From Leuctra nigra (taxonomy: Eukaryota; Arthropoda; Insecta; Plecoptera; Leuctridae): 64,000 nucleotides of DNA. The translations under genes were made by a program, and so were the position numbers. The stretch is from positions 16,982,309 to 17,046,308 of the forward strand of contig OW203766.1 in the NCBI GenBank assembly GCA_934045905.1, in the 5' to 3' direction. Positions 62,956-64,000 of the stretch are shown one piece after another. Position 1 is the first letter of the stretch. Every line of letters starts with the position of its first letter. Below the pieces are notes generated by a model that had not been told where the DNA came from, ran no database searches, and saw only the letters and a program-made list of their open reading frames with translations.

Positions 62956-63456
62956 TTAATCTACTATCTGGGCCTGAACATGATCTGTTTTGTTGTAAAT
63001 GGTTCTAATAATTTCAGCCGAATGATGAAAAATGGCTAAAAAATTACCAGTTTGCAAGTTAAATGTATCAAAAGTCGTCATTATTCTATTAATAAAAGCA
63101 TATTTAAAAACGTTGATTCTACTTTTGTGGTTCTGAAACAAAGTTGTGTGACGAGTTTGACGAGCAGGGACAAATACATTAATCTTTGATAAAAGCTGAG
63201 GGCAATCAACATGGTTATTTAGTAATTTGTGTAAAAATAATATGTCTGACAGCTCCCTTCGCTGGTGCAATCTAGGCAATCTTAGCGCCTCACACAAGGA
63301 AATGTAATCTTTTCTATCATACTGAATATGGGTTTTACGGCAATAAAGTTTTACAAAATGCTTCTGAACTTTTTCTAAATGTGCAATATAGGTAACTTGG
63401 GACAATGTACAGATATTATTCGCAACAATGCTAAACACTTTTGATAGGATATAAAA
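62956..63456 (-). pseudogene. 3' fragment of jockey-like non-LTR retrotransposon ORF2 (reverse transcriptase C-terminus)
   Basis: An open frame of about 166 codons on the minus strand begins just after a stop, without an ATG. It carries the C-terminal signature typical of jockey/LINE ORF2 proteins: HLEKVQKHFVKLYCRK, then YDRKDYISLCEALRLPRLHQ with RRELSDILFLHKLLN and VPARQTRH. This region lies after the RT palm and thumb. No catalytic YxDD is present, so the copy is 5'-truncated. The LINE's 3' UTR probably follows to about 62762, ending in an AAAATG-like short repeat. Confidence 0.85.
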
Positions 63457-63837
63457 TTAATATTAGACGTCAATTTTAAAAGTGTATTCATAGTGTGGTG
63501 ATGATTTTTTTTTTTAAATTTGTTTATTTGTTAAACAGTTTTTAAAATATATTAGACTGTAAAAATATTAATTTAAATCGCTTCAAGAACTTACGTTAAG
63601 TGAAATGAAAATATTAAAACTTACATTTGGTGTCATAAATGGGATTTCTTTTTTTAATTACCAATTTAATAGTTTAATGGCTTTTAAACTGTATTTCATT
63701 CTATTGTAATAGAAAAAAATACACTAACACATAATAGTGTATAGTTTCTGAGGGTACACTCGGATTAAAAACAAATTAAAATGGACACTAGACTAGAACA
63801 CCGTTTGACGTATCAAAACAAAATGTTTCACAGTTTT

Positions 63838-64000
63838 TTTTTAGGTTTATACGTTTCAGCCAATTCCCTTATTGGTTAACATTTACAAAATGTATTTCGA
63901 TTGGTCGAAAATCAAAATGTTCCTATTAAGTTCTGTTTTCGCATGGTACTATTATCTAATATTTTAAACATTTTCAGCCCAATCGTTCAAGTTTTGAATC
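63838..64000. repeat. Probable Helitron-like interior fragment at window edge
   Basis: TTTCAGCCAATTCCCTTATT GGTTAACATTT and CGATTGGTCGAAAATCAAAA resemble the repeated ATTGGTTAAAATTTAAA phrases of the intact copies. Cut by the window end. Confidence 0.4.

Overview
This is an AT-rich eukaryotic nuclear window, most probably from an insect. The reasons are: genes broken into exons with GT...AG introns; the absence of long ORFs; a metazoan acyl-CoA synthetase whose protein resembles insect ACSS3; and a dense load of Helitron-like elements, hAT, Harbinger and MULE-like MITEs, tRNA- and 5S-derived SINEs and a jockey-like LINE fragment. A hemipteran such as a planthopper would fit, but the sequence does not prove it.

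The only confident host gene is at the right-hand end. Four consecutive exons (58540-58708, 59409-59553, 60436-60580, 60797-60885, + strand) splice in frame into the N-terminal part of a mitochondrial short-chain acyl-CoA synthetase (ACSS3, propionyl-CoA synthetase-like). A possible first coding exon lies at 52164-52284 in a CpG-rich, CRE-containing promoter-like patch and is phase-compatible with the first confident exon. The catalytic part of the protein is absent, so the gene must continue past base 64000.

Layout. 1-5 kb: decayed SINE and Helitron pieces and a tandemly duplicated hairpin MITE. 5.0-10.0 kb: one composite Helitron-like element (5013-9973) that has collected a Harbinger-type MITE (itself containing a hAT-type MITE) and a 1.68-kb MULE-like foldback element built from ten ~135-bp units; the remnant still codes a frameshifted N-terminus of a Helitron protein. 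10-14 kb: several inverted-repeat elements. 14.5-16.5 kb: a ~0.9-kb tandem duplication containing tRNA-like modules. 17-26.8 kb: SINE, minisatellite and further Helitron-like copies. 27-42 kb: mostly unannotatable AT-rich DNA with a 5S-rRNA-derived SINE and more MITEs. 42.3-51 kb: three more Helitron-like copies, a large (GAT)n array and a (GTTGC)n array. 52-61 kb: the ACSS3 locus with SINEs in its introns. 62.7-63.5 kb: a 5'-truncated LINE, minus strand.

No bacterial-type operon, CRISPR array or novel multi-gene system is visible. The most unusual structure is the 7336-9014 foldback array. The wider theme is nested transposition with readable target-site duplications (TTA, TAA, 8-bp, 9-bp, A^T), so the order of insertion can be reconstructed.
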